NCBI RefSeq assembly: GCF_023336935.1
Contig: NZ_JAMBLR010000001.1
Coordinates: forward strand, 248,001-312,000
DNA length: 64,000 nt
From: Phascolarctobacterium sp. ET69
GTDB taxonomy: Bacteria > Bacillota > Negativicutes > Acidaminococcales > Acidaminococcaceae
Direction: 5' to 3'
This document shows, piece after piece, positions 52,994 through 63,442 of this stretch. Numbering within the stretch: position 1 is the first letter of the stretch; the number at the start of each line of letters is the position of its first letter. Both the position numbers and the translations under genes were made by a program. Under the pieces are notes generated by a model, which worked only from the letters and a program-made list of their open reading frames with translations, made no database searches and was not told where the DNA came from.

Positions 52994-54595
52994 CTATTCT
53001 TCAAAATCAGAAGTTTTTACCAAACCTTTGTCCAAAAGGAAACTGCGTGCTACTTCGGCGCGGTCGCGGCCTTTTTCTACAACTTCATAGTTAAGGCTTT
53101 GCATTGTGCTGTCATTAATAGCGTTGTCCAAAACTTTAAGAGCTTCAATAAGTTCCGGATATTCTTCTGCGGTTTCGCCGTTTATAAACGGGCACATATA
53201 GTAGGGCGGGAAAAAGTTTTTGTCATCTTCCAGCAATACCAAATCATATTTCTGCAAAAGCCCGTCCGTGGAAAACGCCGTAATAACATCAACATTATTA
53301 CTGGTAATGGCAGTATACATAAGCGTTCCGCTGAAATTATTGACAGATTTGAATTTTATGCCGTAAGTTTTTTCAATACCGGGCAAACCGTCTTCACGTG
53401 CCGCAAATTCAGGCGAGCATCCGAAACGCAGGTTGTGGCTTACACGGGTTAAATCCGTTACCGTTTTTAAATGGTATTTTTCGGCAGTTTCTTTGGTAAC
53501 TGCCAATACATATGTGTTATTAAAACCTAAACTGCCGAGCAGTTCAATGTTGTGGTCGCGCCGCATCTGCTTTTCAACCATATCATACATTTCTTCCGGC
53601 GTAAAACCGGGGCGCAGTTTATTTTTTAATATAGTGCTGTAACCTGTGCCGGTATATTCAGGGTACAAATCAATTTCACCGCTGCGCAGTGCTTCAAAGG
53701 CAATCATTGTGCCGCCAAGCGCAAGGCGCCGCTCAACCTTGATATCGGTTTTGGCTTCAATTAAATCAGCAAGCATATTGCCGATAATCACGCTTTCGGT
53801 TGCATCCTTGGAGCCGATGCGGATATCCGGACGGTTTACAAGTTCGCGCCCGAGCAAAAATCCGCCGCTGATAAGAATGATGCATGCGGCAACGGCCAGA
53901 GTTTTTTTGCGCTGGCTTTTAATTTGCTCAATAGTTTTGGTTGACATTTTTTTGGAAGCGGGCTGTAATGAAACAGGCGTAACTGCTGTTTCGATTTTGC
54001 TCATCACAAAATCCATTAAAAGCGCAAGGCAGCAGGCAGGTATTGCACCGGCCAGAATCATGGCGGAATTATCGGTTTGGATACCGCTTAAAACAAGCGT
54101 GCCAAGCCCTCCGGCGCCTATGTAGGCGGCTATTGTCATCAGCCCTACAGCGTTAACGCTTGAAATGCGTATACCGGCCATAATTACCGGCAGCGACAGG
54201 GGCAGGCGCACTTTAAATAAAATCTGCATGTCTGTCATGCCGATACCTTTTGCTGCTTCCAAAGTTTCGGAACTGATGTTGCGCAGCCCTGTACAGGTAT
54301 TTTTTAAAATCGGCAATAGTGAATAAAGCACAACCATGGATACGGCGGTAATAGAGCCGATACCCATATAAGGAACGAGAAAACCTAGGAGTGCAAGGCT
54401 CGGTAATGCCTGGGCAAGATTGGCAAACCCCATAACCGGCTTCATAATTTTATCGCGCCCGGAGATATAAACGCCGAGCGGTATGCCAAGGCAAACAGCT
54501 ATTGACACAGAAAGCAAAGTAAGCTGTATATGCCCTAAAAGCAGTTCAAAAATATATTGGTGCTGTTCAAGCAGAAAGGTGAGAAAAGCAGTCAT
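52994..54595 (-). CDS. Osmoprotectant ABC transporter, fused permease and substrate-binding protein
   Basis: A 533-residue OpuB/OpuC-type protein. The N-terminal 220 residues are the permease, with about six membrane helices and the EAA-like loop ETLEAAKGIGMTDMQILFKV. A single helix near 235-250 leads to the substrate-binding domain outside the membrane (IRIGSKDATESVIIGNML, IDLYPEYTGTGYSTIL). Substrates of the family include glycine betaine, carnitine and choline. Fusing permease and binding protein is common in this group. It overlaps the ATPase gene by four bases. Confidence 0.92.
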   Translation of the reverse strand: MTAFLTFLLEQHQYIFELLLGHIQLTLLSVSIAVCLGIPLGVYISGRDKIMKPVMGFANLAQALPSLALLGFLVPYMGIGSITAVSMVVLYSLLPILKNTCTGLRNISSETLEAAKGIGMTDMQILFKVRLPLSLPVIMAGIRISSVNAVGLMTIAAYIGAGGLGTLVLSGIQTDNSAMILAGAIPACCLALLMDFVMSKIETAVTPVSLQPASKKMSTKTIEQIKSQRKKTLAVAACIILISGGFLLGRELVNRPDIRIGSKDATESVIIGNMLADLIEAKTDIKVERRLALGGTMIAFEALRSGEIDLYPEYTGTGYSTILKNKLRPGFTPEEMYDMVEKQMRRDHNIELLGSLGFNNTYVLAVTKETAEKYHLKTVTDLTRVSHNLRFGCSPEFAAREDGLPGIEKTYGIKFKSVNNFSGTLMYTAITSNNVDVITAFSTDGLLQKYDLVLLEDDKNFFPPYYMCPFINGETAEEYPELIEALKVLDNAINDSTMQSLNYEVVEKGRDRAEVARSFLLDKGLVKTSDFEE

Positions 54596-55722
54596 GCTCC
54601 GGCACCTCCTTTAACACCAATAAACTGGTGGCTCATTGTTGTTACAAGGCTTGAGTTTGTTATAAGCCCTGCAAGCCGGTTATCTCTGTCTGTAACGGGA
54701 ATATTTGAGATATTAAGCCCGTTGATTTTTTCTAAAAGGGAAACTATATTTTCTTCCGTATCGGCGGTTACACGTGCGGGAGTCATAACTGTTTCGACCG
54801 GCAGGCTTTTGTCGGCCGAATTCAGAATGCTTCTGGCACGTACAATTCCGAGCAGGTGATTATCTTCATCAATGACGATAAGGCTGTCGACCTTATCAAT
54901 ACGCATTTTTTCAAGCCCTTTAAACATTGGTACATAAGGGTATGTTGTTTTGGGCGAGGTTATCATAATATCTTTGGCGCATATTAACTGCGGGCTGCTC
55001 CAGATACGTTTGCTGCCAACAAATTCACTTACAAAACCGTGGGCAGGATTTTTAAGGATGTTTTCCGGTGTATCGTACTGCAGAATGCGCCCGCCTTGTA
55101 AAATGCAGATGCGGTCTGCAATTTTTACGGCTTCGTCCATATCGTGCGTAACAAAAACTATTGTTTTATGCAGCTTTGACTGCAAACTTACGAGTTCGTC
55201 CTGCAGCTGGCTGCGGGTAAGAGGGTCCAGCGCAGAAAACGGCTCGTCCATTAAAATAATATCGGGGTTCATGGCAAAAGCGCGGGCAACGCCTACACGC
55301 TGCTGCTGTCCGCCGCTTAAATGATTGGGGTAGCGGTCTAAAAATTCTTCGGGTAAACCGACCGTTTCCATTAATTTTACTGTACGGTCAACAATTTCGG
55401 AAACCGGCATTTTGGCAAGCCGGGGAATTATTTCGATATTTTCCCGTACTGTCATGTGTATAAATAAGCCTGTCTGCTGAATAACGTAACCAATATTGCG
55501 GCGTAGTTCGATAGGGTCTTGTGCTTCAATATCGGTACCGTTAATTTTAATCTGGCCATCACTTGGTTCGATAAGGCGGTTAATCATTTTTAAAATAGTT
55601 GTTTTGCCGCAGCCGGAGGGGCCTATTAAAACAACCAGTTCGCCTTTGTTTATTTCCAGATTGATGTTTTCAATAACATTGTGTTCTTTATAAGCCTTGC
55701 TTACATTGATGAATTGAATCAT
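54592..55722 (-). CDS. Osmoprotectant ABC transporter ATPase with CBS domains
   Basis: A 376-residue ATPase, first gene of the opuC-like pair. Walker A is GPSGCGKTT, the signature is LSGGQQQR and Walker B is ILMDEPFSALDP. The last 120 residues are two CBS domains (VDSLIVIDEDNHLLGIV and NISNIPVTDRDNRLAGLI), which in OpuA-type transporters sense ionic strength or nucleotides. Together the two genes make an osmotic-stress importer. A short ORF with its own ribosome site lies upstream. Confidence 0.93.
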   Translation of the reverse strand: MIQFINVSKAYKEHNVIENINLEINKGELVVLIGPSGCGKTTILKMINRLIEPSDGQIKINGTDIEAQDPIELRRNIGYVIQQTGLFIHMTVRENIEIIPRLAKMPVSEIVDRTVKLMETVGLPEEFLDRYPNHLSGGQQQRVGVARAFAMNPDIILMDEPFSALDPLTRSQLQDELVSLQSKLHKTIVFVTHDMDEAVKIADRICILQGGRILQYDTPENILKNPAHGFVSEFVGSKRIWSSPQLICAKDIMITSPKTTYPYVPMFKGLEKMRIDKVDSLIVIDEDNHLLGIVRARSILNSADKSLPVETVMTPARVTADTEENIVSLLEKINGLNISNIPVTDRDNRLAGLITNSSLVTTMSHQFIGVKGGAGA

Positions 55723-55746
55723 GAGGTCACTTCCTTTTTTGTTTTT

Positions 55747-55788
55747 CTAAGTTTTGAAATTTTGAATGGCTTTTAAACATACATCCAT
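55747..55788 (-). CDS. 13-codon upstream ORF of the opuC-like operon
   Basis: On the minus strand a consensus AGGAGG (55797-55802) stands eight bases before ATG at 55788. The frame encodes MDVCLKAIQNFKT and stops at 55747, 24 bases before the ATPase ATG. Strength and spacing of the ribosome site make translation likely. It might be a leader peptide controlling the transporter, or an entry site that supplies ribosomes to it. No promoter for the operon was clear to me in the AT-rich sequence beyond. Confidence 0.5.
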   Translation of the reverse strand: MDVCLKAIQNFKT

Positions 55789-55957
55789 AATATCAGCCTC
55801 CTCTCTATAAAAAATAGATAACAATTTATAATTCGTGATAATTTATAAAAAATCCTGTTTTGTTTTATTAACTAAAAAATTAAATTTTTGTAAAAACACA
55901 AAATCTTTTAACGTTTTCAGAAAACAGTACATAATTAATGAAAATGCTTTAAAAAAT

Positions 55958-55987
55958 TTGACTTCCAATGCCCGGAAGTGTTACAAT
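55958..55987 (+). promoter_or_regulatory. Promoter of the pyr operon
   Basis: TTGACT (55958-55963), an 18-base spacer and TACAAT (55982-55987). The spacer contains a dyad, ACTTCC (55961-55966) and GGAAGT (55974-55979), which may be a repressor site or chance. The rest of the 440-base gap between opuC-like ATPase and pyrB (55803-55957) is AT-rich without other recognisable content. Confidence 0.6.
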
Positions 55988-56005
55988 AATAACAACATAA
56001 AACTT

Positions 56006-56100
56006 ACCTTTAAATCGGTCCTGTGAGACTGTAAGGTAGACTTTTAGGTAACTTGTACTACAAGCCTTCCTATCCTCATGGGGACCGGAAGGCTTTTATT
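56006..56100 (+). promoter_or_regulatory. PyrR-type attenuator of the pyr operon
   Basis: ACCTT (56006-56010) pairs with AAGGT (56033-56037), and CGGTC (56016-56020) with GACTG (56027-56031), around the loop CTGTGA. The sequence GGTCCTGTGAGACTG matches the PyrR-binding consensus (UCCNGNGAGRYU). An intrinsic terminator follows: AAGCCTTCC (56062-56070) with GGAAGGCTT (56086-56094) and a T-rich tail. When UMP is plentiful, PyrR should bind and let the terminator form. No pyrR gene is in the window. Confidence 0.85.
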
Positions 56101-56163
56101 TTTATAAGTAAGCGGCTTTAGCCCGCAAGTTATGCTTAAATTAACAAACAGGAGGTTTCTGCA

Positions 56164-57120
56164 ATGGCAAAAGCAACAGTTTCTCTCGGCGGCAGGGATA
56201 TACTGGATTTGGATTCGCTTTCCGTTGAGGAATACGAACTCATTCTTAAAACCGCAGCCGAGATGAAAAGAATTATGAAGCGTGATATTAAAAAGGTTCC
56301 TTCGCTGCGTGGCAAATCTATCATCAACTTGTTCTATGAACCAAGTACGAGAACCCGCACTTCTTTTGAACTGGCAGGAAAATATCTTGGCGCTGATGTT
56401 GTAAACATTACTACTTCAAGCTCCAGTGTTGTAAAGGGTGAATGCCTGCGCGACACAATTCTTACCGTACAGTCCATGGCTTGTGATGCTATTGTAATGC
56501 GCCATCCTATCGAAGGTGCCGCAGCCTATGCTGCCGATGTTTCCAAAGCTGTCATCATCAACGCTGGTGACGGTGCCCATGCACATCCTTCTCAGGGACT
56601 GCTTGATATGTTTACCATCCGCGAGCAGGGCAAAGATTTTAAAGGCCTTAAAATGGCAATTGTCGGCGATATTTTATACAGCCGTGTTGCACGCACCAAC
56701 ATTGCTGCCTGGACGAAACTGGGCGCGGAAGTGCATGTTGCAGGCCCGATGACTTTAATTCCGCACGATATTGAAGCACTTGGTGTAAAAGTACATAAAC
56801 GTGTTGAAGATGCTATTGAAGGCGCTGATGTTATCGACATTCTGCGTATTCAGCTTGAACGCCAGCAGAAAGGTTTGTTCCCGTCTGCACGCGAATATGC
56901 AAGAATTTTTGGCATTAACGAAAAACGCCTGGCACTGGCCAAACCTGATGTAACCGTGCTGCATCCGGGCCCGATGAACCGCGGCCTTGAAATTTCCTGG
57001 GATGTTGGTTACTGCGACAACGCCAAAATCAGGGACGAAGTACAAAACGGTGTTGCCGTGCGTATGGCATTGCTGTTCTTAACGCTGACAGGAGGGAAAC
57101 AAATTGAAAACATTAATTAA
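56164..57120 (+). CDS. pyrB: Aspartate carbamoyltransferase catalytic subunit
   Basis: A 318-residue enzyme joining carbamoyl phosphate to aspartate, first committed step of UMP synthesis. The carbamoyl-phosphate site is YEPSTRTRTSFE; HPSQGLLDMFTI and HPGPMNRG are the other hallmarks. AACAGGAGG precedes the ATG. No pyrI regulatory subunit follows, so feedback control is probably through the attenuator. It overlaps pyrC by 17 bases. Confidence 0.97.
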   Translation: MAKATVSLGGRDILDLDSLSVEEYELILKTAAEMKRIMKRDIKKVPSLRGKSIINLFYEPSTRTRTSFELAGKYLGADVVNITTSSSSVVKGECLRDTILTVQSMACDAIVMRHPIEGAAAYAADVSKAVIINAGDGAHAHPSQGLLDMFTIREQGKDFKGLKMAIVGDILYSRVARTNIAAWTKLGAEVHVAGPMTLIPHDIEALGVKVHKRVEDAIEGADVIDILRIQLERQQKGLFPSAREYARIFGINEKRLALAKPDVTVLHPGPMNRGLEISWDVGYCDNAKIRDEVQNGVAVRMALLFLTLTGGKQIENIN

Positions 57121-58396
57121 AAACGGACGTGTGGTTGACCCTTCGCAAAATCTTGATGCAGTAATGGACGTGCTTATTGAAGACGGCGTTGTTGCTGCAA
57201 TTGATAAAAATATCGAAGCAGCTGCCGATGAAGTTTATGATGCTTCCGGCCTTGTGGTTGCTCCTGGGCTTGTTGATGTACATACGCATCTGCGTGAGCC
57301 GGGCCTTGAAGCAAAAGAAGATATTGTTACCGGCACCATGGCAGCAGCAGCAGGCGGCGTAACAACCATTGCCTGCATGCCTAACACCAAACCGGTTGTA
57401 GATAACAGCATTATCGTCAGCGGCATTAAAGAACGCGCTGCCCGCGAAGGTTATGTAAATGTAGAAGTTATCGGCGCCATCAGCAAGGGCGAACAGGGCA
57501 AGGAACTGGCAGAACTTGGTGATATGGCAGAAAAAGGTGCTATGGCTTTCAGCGACGATGGCCATTATGTAGAAAGCAGCCGCCTGTTTTTACTGGCTGC
57601 AAGATATGTAAGCGCTTTTGATAAAGTTTTGATTTCCCATTCTATCGAAGAAGAACTTAACCACGAAGGCTATATGCATGAAGGCGCTGTTTCCGCACGC
57701 ATCGGCGTGCCCGGCATTCCGTATATCTCCGAAGATATTGCTGTAGCGCGTGACTGCATTATTTCCGAATATACCGGTGCGCATGTACATATTGCACATG
57801 TTGCTTCCAAAGGCGCGCTTGATATTATCCGCCGCGCCAAGGCAAGGGGAGTAAATGTAACCTGCGAGGTTACCGTTCACCACCTGACTTTAACGGATGA
57901 AGCATGCAGCACATACAGCACGGCTACAAGAGTTTCTCCGCCGCTGCGCAGCATGGACCACGTGGAAGCATGCCGCCAGGCATTGAAAGACGGTACTGCG
58001 GACGCTATCGTTACGGACCACGCTCCGCACGCACCGGAAGAAAAAGACGTTGAGTTCCGTTATGCACCGAACGGTTTTACCGGCCTTGAAACTTCTCTGG
58101 GTGTAATTTTAACCGAACTTTATCATACTGGGCTCTTCACAATTAATGAAATTATTGATAAAATGAGTACAGCGCCTGCGCATATTTTTGCATTAAATGC
58201 TGGAAGTTTAAAAGTTGGCTCTCCGGCAGATGTAACTGTTATCGACCTTAACAAGGAATGGACAGTTGATAATACGAAATTTTATACACGCGGCAACGTA
58301 ACACCTTTCAATGGCAAACATTGCAAAGGCAAAGCCGTTGCCACTATGGTAGCAGGTAAATTTGTTATGAGAGATGGTGTAGTATGCGGCAAATAG
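57104..58396 (+). CDS. pyrC: Dihydroorotase, class I
   Basis: A 430-residue zinc amidohydrolase that closes carbamoyl aspartate to dihydroorotate. The metal-binding DVHTHLREPG is present, along with the further His residues in HSIEEELN and HIAHVASKG and the Asp in IVTDHAPHAP. The start is TTG at 57104 with AGGAGGGAAA upstream, inside pyrB. Length is typical of the class I enzymes of Firmicutes. Confidence 0.96.
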   Translation: MKTLIKNGRVVDPSQNLDAVMDVLIEDGVVAAIDKNIEAAADEVYDASGLVVAPGLVDVHTHLREPGLEAKEDIVTGTMAAAAGGVTTIACMPNTKPVVDNSIIVSGIKERAAREGYVNVEVIGAISKGEQGKELAELGDMAEKGAMAFSDDGHYVESSRLFLLAARYVSAFDKVLISHSIEEELNHEGYMHEGAVSARIGVPGIPYISEDIAVARDCIISEYTGAHVHIAHVASKGALDIIRRAKARGVNVTCEVTVHHLTLTDEACSTYSTATRVSPPLRSMDHVEACRQALKDGTADAIVTDHAPHAPEEKDVEFRYAPNGFTGLETSLGVILTELYHTGLFTINEIIDKMSTAPAHIFALNAGSLKVGSPADVTVIDLNKEWTVDNTKFYTRGNVTPFNGKHCKGKAVATMVAGKFVMRDGVVCGK

Positions 58397-59460
58397 GCAG
58401 AAAGGGTAAACTTGTTTTAAAAGACGGCAGCGTTTACAGAGGTACTTTGTACGGCAAACGCAATGCTGTCGGCGAAGTTGTTTTTACAACGGGCATGAGC
58501 GGTTATCAGGAAACTTTGACTGACCCCTCGTTTTGCGACCAGATTGTTGTAATGACTTATCCTTTGGTAGGCAATTACGGCATCAATAAAGATTTTAACC
58601 AGGGCAGAAGGTGCTTCTTCCAGGGTTATGTTATCAGCGAGCTGTGCGACCATCCGAGCAACTGGAAAAACGAAAAATCTCTGGAAGATTTTCTTGACGA
58701 ACAGGATGTTCCGGTACTGGTTGGCGTAGATACGCGTGCCATTACCAGAAAGCTGAGAAACTACGGCGTTTTGCAGGGCGTTATCGTTCCGGACGAAATG
58801 CCGCAGGAAGAAGTTGACAAACTGCTGGCGCTGCCGGAAGTTCATGATCAGGTCGCCAAAGTTACAACTCCGAGAATTTATACAATGGGCGAAGGCAAAT
58901 ACCATGTAGCTGTTATGGATTACGGCATTAAGCAGAACATCCTTAACTATCTGGCAAGCTTCGGCTGCCGCCTTACCGTGTTCCCGGCGTTTACAAGCGC
59001 GCAGGAAGTTCTTGCTTCCCAACCGGACGGCATTTTCCTTTCCAACGGACCGGGGGACCCGAAGGATTTGACTTCCGTTATCGAAGAAGTTAAAAAATTC
59101 ATCGGCAAACGCCCGATTTTCGGTATCTGCCTCGGCCATCAGCTGATGGCGCTGGCAAATGGTGCCGATACATACAAAATGAAATTCGGCCACCGCGGCA
59201 TTAATCATCCTGTTAAGGATTTGCTTGAACATAAAGTTATGATTACTTCCCAGAATCACGGTTATGCCGTTGATGAAAAATCACTGGAAGGTAAAAATAT
59301 TGAAATTACAAATATTTCGCTGAATGACCATACGATTGAAGGCGTGCGTTATCTTGACCATCCGACCTTTACCGTGCAGTACCATCCGGAAGCAAGCCCG
59401 GGGCCTGGCGGTCACGAATATTTGTTTGAACGTTTTATTAAAATGATGGGAGGCCGCTAA
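58384..59460 (+). CDS. carA: Carbamoyl-phosphate synthase small subunit
   Basis: A 358-residue glutaminase that supplies ammonia to CarB. The C-terminal class I amidotransferase has the nucleophile in GICLGHQ, and the catalytic His/Glu in [10 protein letters not shown]. The N-terminal CarA domain has [15 protein letters not shown]. The ATG at 58384 overlaps the pyrC stop by 13 bases. Located in the pyr operon, so it probably serves pyrimidine synthesis. Confidence 0.96.
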   Translation: MRQIGRKGKLVLKDGSVYRGTLYGKRNAVGEVVFTTGMSGYQETLTDPSFCDQIVVMTYPLVGNYGINKDFNQGRRCFFQGYVISELCDHPSNWKNEKSLEDFLDEQDVPVLVGVDTRAITRKLRNYGVLQGVIVPDEMPQEEVDKLLALPEVHDQVAKVTTPRIYTMGEGKYHVAVMDYGIKQNILNYLASFGCRLTVFPAFTSAQEVLASQPDGIFLSNGPGDPKDLTSVIEEVKKFIGKRPIFGICLGHQLMALANGADTYKMKFGHRGINHPVKDLLEHKVMITSQNHGYAVDEKSLEGKNIEITNISLNDHTIEGVRYLDHPTFTVQYHPEASPGPGGHEYLFERFIKMMGGR

Positions 59461-59461
59461 T

Positions 59462-62400
59462 ATGCCGAAACTGCAAAATGTAAAAAAAGTACTGGTTATC
59501 GGTTCCGGCCCGATTATTATCGGGCAGGCGGCAGAATTTGACTATTCCGGTACACAGGCCTGCCGCGCATTAAAAGAAGAAGGGCTTGAGGTTGTACTGG
59601 TAAACAGCAACCCGGCTACTATTATGACGGACGTGCATATTGCCGACCGTGTTTATGTTGAACCTGTTAATGTGGAATTTTTGGAAAGCGTTATTAAACG
59701 CGAACGCCCGGATGCTTTGCTGGCAACCCTTGGCGGGCAGGTTGGCCTGAACCTTGCCATTGACCTTGATAAACAGGGTATTTTGCGCGAATATAATGTT
59801 AAACTTCTGGGCACCCAGATTGAAAGCATTAAACGTGCGGAAGACCGTGAACTGTTTAAGGAAACGATGGAAAAAATCAACCAGCCGATTCCGGAAAGCA
59901 CAATTGTTGAAACCGTTTCCGCAGCTAAGGAATTCGCGCGTGAAGTTGGTTATCCGCTTATTGTACGCCCGGCATATACTTTGGGCGGCACCGGCGGCGG
60001 TATTGCCAACAACGACGAAGAACTGGACGATATTGTAAGTAAGGGCCTTTTGTACAGCCTTATCGGCCAGGCCTTGATTGAACGCAGTGTTGCCGGCTGG
60101 AAAGAAATTGAATACGAAGTTCTGCGCGATGCTGACGATAACTGCATTACCGTTTGCTCCATGGAAAACCTTGACCCGGTTGGCGTGCATACGGGCGACT
60201 CCGTTGTTGCCGCACCGGCACAGACTTTGAGCGACCATGAAGTACAGATGCTGCGCCAGGCTTCTATCGACATTGTACGCGAACTCGGCGTACGCGGCGC
60301 CTGCAACGTACAGCTTGCGCTCGACCCGAATTCCTACCGTTATTATGTAATCGAAGTTAACCCGCGTGTAAGCCGTTCTTCGGCGCTTGCTTCCAAGGCA
60401 ACCGGTTATCCCATTGCTAAAGTAGCTACCAAAATTGCCGTTGGCTACACACTGGATGAAATTCAGAATGCCGTTACCCAAAAAACCACGGCATGCTTCG
60501 AGCCTTCGCTGGACTATGTTGTTTTAAAATTCCCGCGCTGGCCGTTTGATAAATTCGTTACCGCAGACCGTACTCTCGGTACGCAGATGAAAGCTACCGG
60601 CGAAGTAATGGCCATTGAAAGAAATCTGGAAGCAGCGCTTTTAAAAGCTGTACGTTCTTTGGAAATCGGTCTTATTCACCTTGAAATGCCGGAACTGAAA
60701 GCATTGAGCGATGAAGAAGTACGCGAGCGTATTCATCTGATTGATGACCAGCGTCTGTTTGTTATTGCCGAAGCATTCCGCCGCGGCGTAACGATTGACG
60801 AAGTACACGATATTACCAAAATCGACAAATGGTTCCTGCAAAAAGTAATGAACATTGTTGAGATGGAAAACCGCATTAAAACCGAACCCATGACGGCAGA
60901 ATTAATGCTTGCCGCCAAGAAAAAAGGCTTTGCGGATGTTACCATTGCAGGCTATATTGGCAAAACATGGCAGGAAGTGCGTGAAATGCGCAAAGGCTGG
61001 GGTATTATTCCGACCTATAAGATGGTTGATACCTGCGCCGCAGAATTTGAAGCTGCAACTCCGTACTATTATTCCACTTATGCGGAAGAAGACGAAGTTG
61101 AAGTAAGCGATAAAAAGAAAGTTGCCGTACTTGGCAGCGGCCCGATCCGTATCGGCCAGGGCGTAGAATTTGACTACTGCTCCGTTCACTCTGTATGGGC
61201 ACTGAAAGAACTCGGCTACGAAACCATTATTATCAATAACAACCCTGAAACCGTTAGTACGGACTTTGATACCAGCGACCGCCTGTATTTTGAGCCGCTG
61301 ACGATTGAGGACGTACTGAACATTCTCGATAAAGAAAAACCGGAAGGCGTTATTGTGCAGTTCGGCGGCCAGACAGCCATTAACCTTGCAGGCCCGCTGG
61401 AAAAAGCAGGCATTAAAATTTTGGGCAGCAGTGTGGAAAGCATTGACCGCGCCGAAGACCGCGAACGTTTTGATGAACTTTTAACTTCCTGCAACATTCC
61501 GCGTCCGAAAGGACATACCGTATTCGACACCGAAGGCGCTCTGAAAGCAGCTGCCGACGTTGGTTACCCGGTAATGGTGCGCCCGTCCTATGTACTCGGC
61601 GGCCGTGCTATGGAAATTGTTTATAACGACGATGAACTGAAATACTACATGACAAACGCCGTTAAGGCTTCGCACGAACATCCGGTACTTGTTGACCACT
61701 ATCTGCAGGGTACGGAAGTTGAAGTTGACGCTATCTGCGACGGCAAGGACGTACTGATTCCCGGCATTATGGAACATATCGAACGCGCAGGCGTACACTC
61801 CGGCGACTCTATTGCCGTATATCCTCCGCGCACGCTGGCAGAATCGGTTATTAAAACTATTATCGATTATACCAACAGAATTTCCATCGGTCTTGAAGTA
61901 CACGGCATGATTAACATTCAGTACATTGTACGCAATAACGAAGTGTTCGTTATTGAAGTTAACCCGCGTTCTTCCCGTACCGTGCCTTTCCTCAGCAAAG
62001 TTACCACCATTCAGATGGTTGATGTTGCAACCAAATGCGCAATGGGGCAGAGCATCCGCGAACAGGGTTACCGCCCGGGCCTGCAGCTCTTCCCGGATTA
62101 CTATGCAGTTAAAGCACCGGTATTCTCCTTCAACAAGATGAGCAATGTTGATATTACCCTTGGGCCTGAAATGAAATCTACCGGTGAAGTAATGGCCATT
62201 GACTACCAGTATTCGCGCGCACTGTATAAAGCCTGCATTGCTGCCGGCATCAATGTGCCGCATGAAGGCGCTATTCTTATTACCGTGGCCGATATGGATA
62301 AAGAAGAAGCCTGCGAAATTGCAGCCGGTTTTGCAGACCTTGGTTATGAAATTGTAGCAACCGGCGGCACCGCGGAATATCTGAACAACCACGGTGTAAA

Positions 62401-62671
62401 AGTAAGGGTTGCAACCAAAGTAAGTGAAGGCAGCCCGAATATTCTTGATGAAATTAAAGAAGGCCATATCAGTATGGTTATCAATACAACCAACCATGGC
62501 CGTGATGCTGAACGCGACGGCTTTAAAATCCGCCGCTCGACGGTTGAGCATGCCATTGCCTGCCTGACATCCCTTGATACGGCACGCGAACTGCAGCATG
62601 TAATGAGCGCTATGCGCCGCCGCCGTGTAGTAAGTATTGTTGCTTTGCAGGACCTTTCCTGGGAGGGCTGA
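59462..62671 (+). CDS. carB: Carbamoyl-phosphate synthase large subunit
   Basis: A 1069-residue enzyme making carbamoyl phosphate from bicarbonate, ammonia and two ATP. The two homologous ATP-grasp halves each open with a similar segment ([20 protein letters not shown] and [20 protein letters not shown]). Conserved strands [20 protein letters not shown] and [19 protein letters not shown] show the catalytic Asn/Glu/Arg. The final 130 residues are the MGS-like allosteric domain (TGGTAEYL). One base after carA. Confidence 0.97.
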   Translation: MPKLQNVKKVLVIGSGPIIIGQAAEFDYSGTQACRALKEEGLEVVLVNSNPATIMTDVHIADRVYVEPVNVEFLESVIKRERPDALLATLGGQVGLNLAIDLDKQGILREYNVKLLGTQIESIKRAEDRELFKETMEKINQPIPESTIVETVSAAKEFAREVGYPLIVRPAYTLGGTGGGIANNDEELDDIVSKGLLYSLIGQALIERSVAGWKEIEYEVLRDADDNCITVCSMENLDPVGVHTGDSVVAAPAQTLSDHEVQMLRQASIDIVRELGVRGACNVQLALDPNSYRYYVIEVNPRVSRSSALASKATGYPIAKVATKIAVGYTLDEIQNAVTQKTTACFEPSLDYVVLKFPRWPFDKFVTADRTLGTQMKATGEVMAIERNLEAALLKAVRSLEIGLIHLEMPELKALSDEEVRERIHLIDDQRLFVIAEAFRRGVTIDEVHDITKIDKWFLQKVMNIVEMENRIKTEPMTAELMLAAKKKGFADVTIAGYIGKTWQEVREMRKGWGIIPTYKMVDTCAAEFEAATPYYYSTYAEEDEVEVSDKKKVAVLGSGPIRIGQGVEFDYCSVHSVWALKELGYETIIINNNPETVSTDFDTSDRLYFEPLTIEDVLNILDKEKPEGVIVQFGGQTAINLAGPLEKAGIKILGSSVESIDRAEDRERFDELLTSCNIPRPKGHTVFDTEGALKAAADVGYPVMVRPSYVLGGRAMEIVYNDDELKYYMTNAVKASHEHPVLVDHYLQGTEVEVDAICDGKDVLIPGIMEHIERAGVHSGDSIAVYPPRTLAESVIKTIIDYTNRISIGLEVHGMINIQYIVRNNEVFVIEVNPRSSRTVPFLSKVTTIQMVDVATKCAMGQSIREQGYRPGLQLFPDYYAVKAPVFSFNKMSNVDITLGPEMKSTGEVMAIDYQYSRALYKACIAAGINVPHEGAILITVADMDKEEACEIAAGFADLGYEIVATGGTAEYLNNHGVKVRVATKVSEGSPNILDEIKEGHISMVINTTNHGRDAERDGFKIRRSTVEHAIACLTSLDTARELQHVMSAMRRRRVVSIVALQDLSWEG

Positions 62672-62674
62672 TAA

Positions 62675-63442
62675 ATGCCTAAGAAAATAGTTGAAGCTAA
62701 AGTTATTGGGCAGCATGTTTTAAACAATTCAACAAAATTAATAGAAGTTTACGCACCGGAACTGGCAGAACTTGCCGTTCCGGGGCAGTTTGTAAACGTG
62801 CAGGTATTTAACTGCACTGCGCCGCTTCTGCGCCGTCCTTTTGGTGTTGCTGCCGTTAATAAAAAAGAAGGCACCATTACCATGATTTACCGCATTATCG
62901 GCGAAGCTACCAAACTGCTGGCAGAATATTGCAGCGGCGATAAATTAAGTATTGTGGGCCCGCTTGGGCGCGGTTTCGATATGAACGCGCAGCATCCGCT
63001 CATTGTCGGCGGCGGCCTTGGCCTTGCACCGCTTTTGTTCCTTGCTTCTGCTTTTGGAAAAGGCAAAGCGGAAATTGTTATGGGCGGGCGCTGTGCCGAC
63101 GAATTGTTCTGGACAAAACTCTATGAAGAATACTGCCCGATAATGCACCTGACTACAGATGACGGAAGCTGCGGCACCAAAGGTACGGTTATGGCCGTAC
63201 TGCCGGAACTTCTTGCCAGCGGCAGATATGACGCGCTGTATGTATGCGGCCCTGTGCCGATGATGAAAGCAGTTGCGGAAGCAGCTGAAAAATACGGCGT
63301 TAAATGCCAGGTTTCACTTGAAAAATACATGGCCTGCGGCCTTGGCGCATGCCTGTCCTGCTCTTGCAGCGGCATTGGCAAACGCCTTAAGGTTTGCACT
63401 GACGGCCCGGTATTCTGGGCTGAGGAGGTGGGAGAATGGTAA
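62675..63442 (+). CDS. pyrK: Dihydroorotate dehydrogenase electron-transfer subunit
   Basis: A 255-residue flavoprotein that passes electrons from dihydroorotate dehydrogenase PyrD (class 1B) to NAD. The FAD-binding half has [11 protein letters not shown]; the NAD-binding half has [15 protein letters not shown] and [12 protein letters not shown] [2Fe-2S] site is at the end ([11 protein letters not shown], with a further Cys in LKVC). It overlaps pyrD by seven bases. Confidence 0.95.
   Translation: MPKKIVEAKVIGQHVLNNSTKLIEVYAPELAELAVPGQFVNVQVFNCTAPLLRRPFGVAAVNKKEGTITMIYRIIGEATKLLAEYCSGDKLSIVGPLGRGFDMNAQHPLIVGGGLGLAPLLFLASAFGKGKAEIVMGGRCADELFWTKLYEEYCPIMHLTTDDGSCGTKGTVMAVLPELLASGRYDALYVCGPVPMMKAVAEAAEKYGVKCQVSLEKYMACGLGACLSCSCSGIGKRLKVCTDGPVFWAEEVGEW

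Noticed and set aside
61481-62716. A 411-codon open frame on the minus strand opposite carB (similar ones oppose carA and the first half of carB)
   Set aside because: It lies fully opposite an unmistakable carB, has no ribosome site or family motif, and is rich in unlikely residue patterns. It results from the third-base bias of carB.
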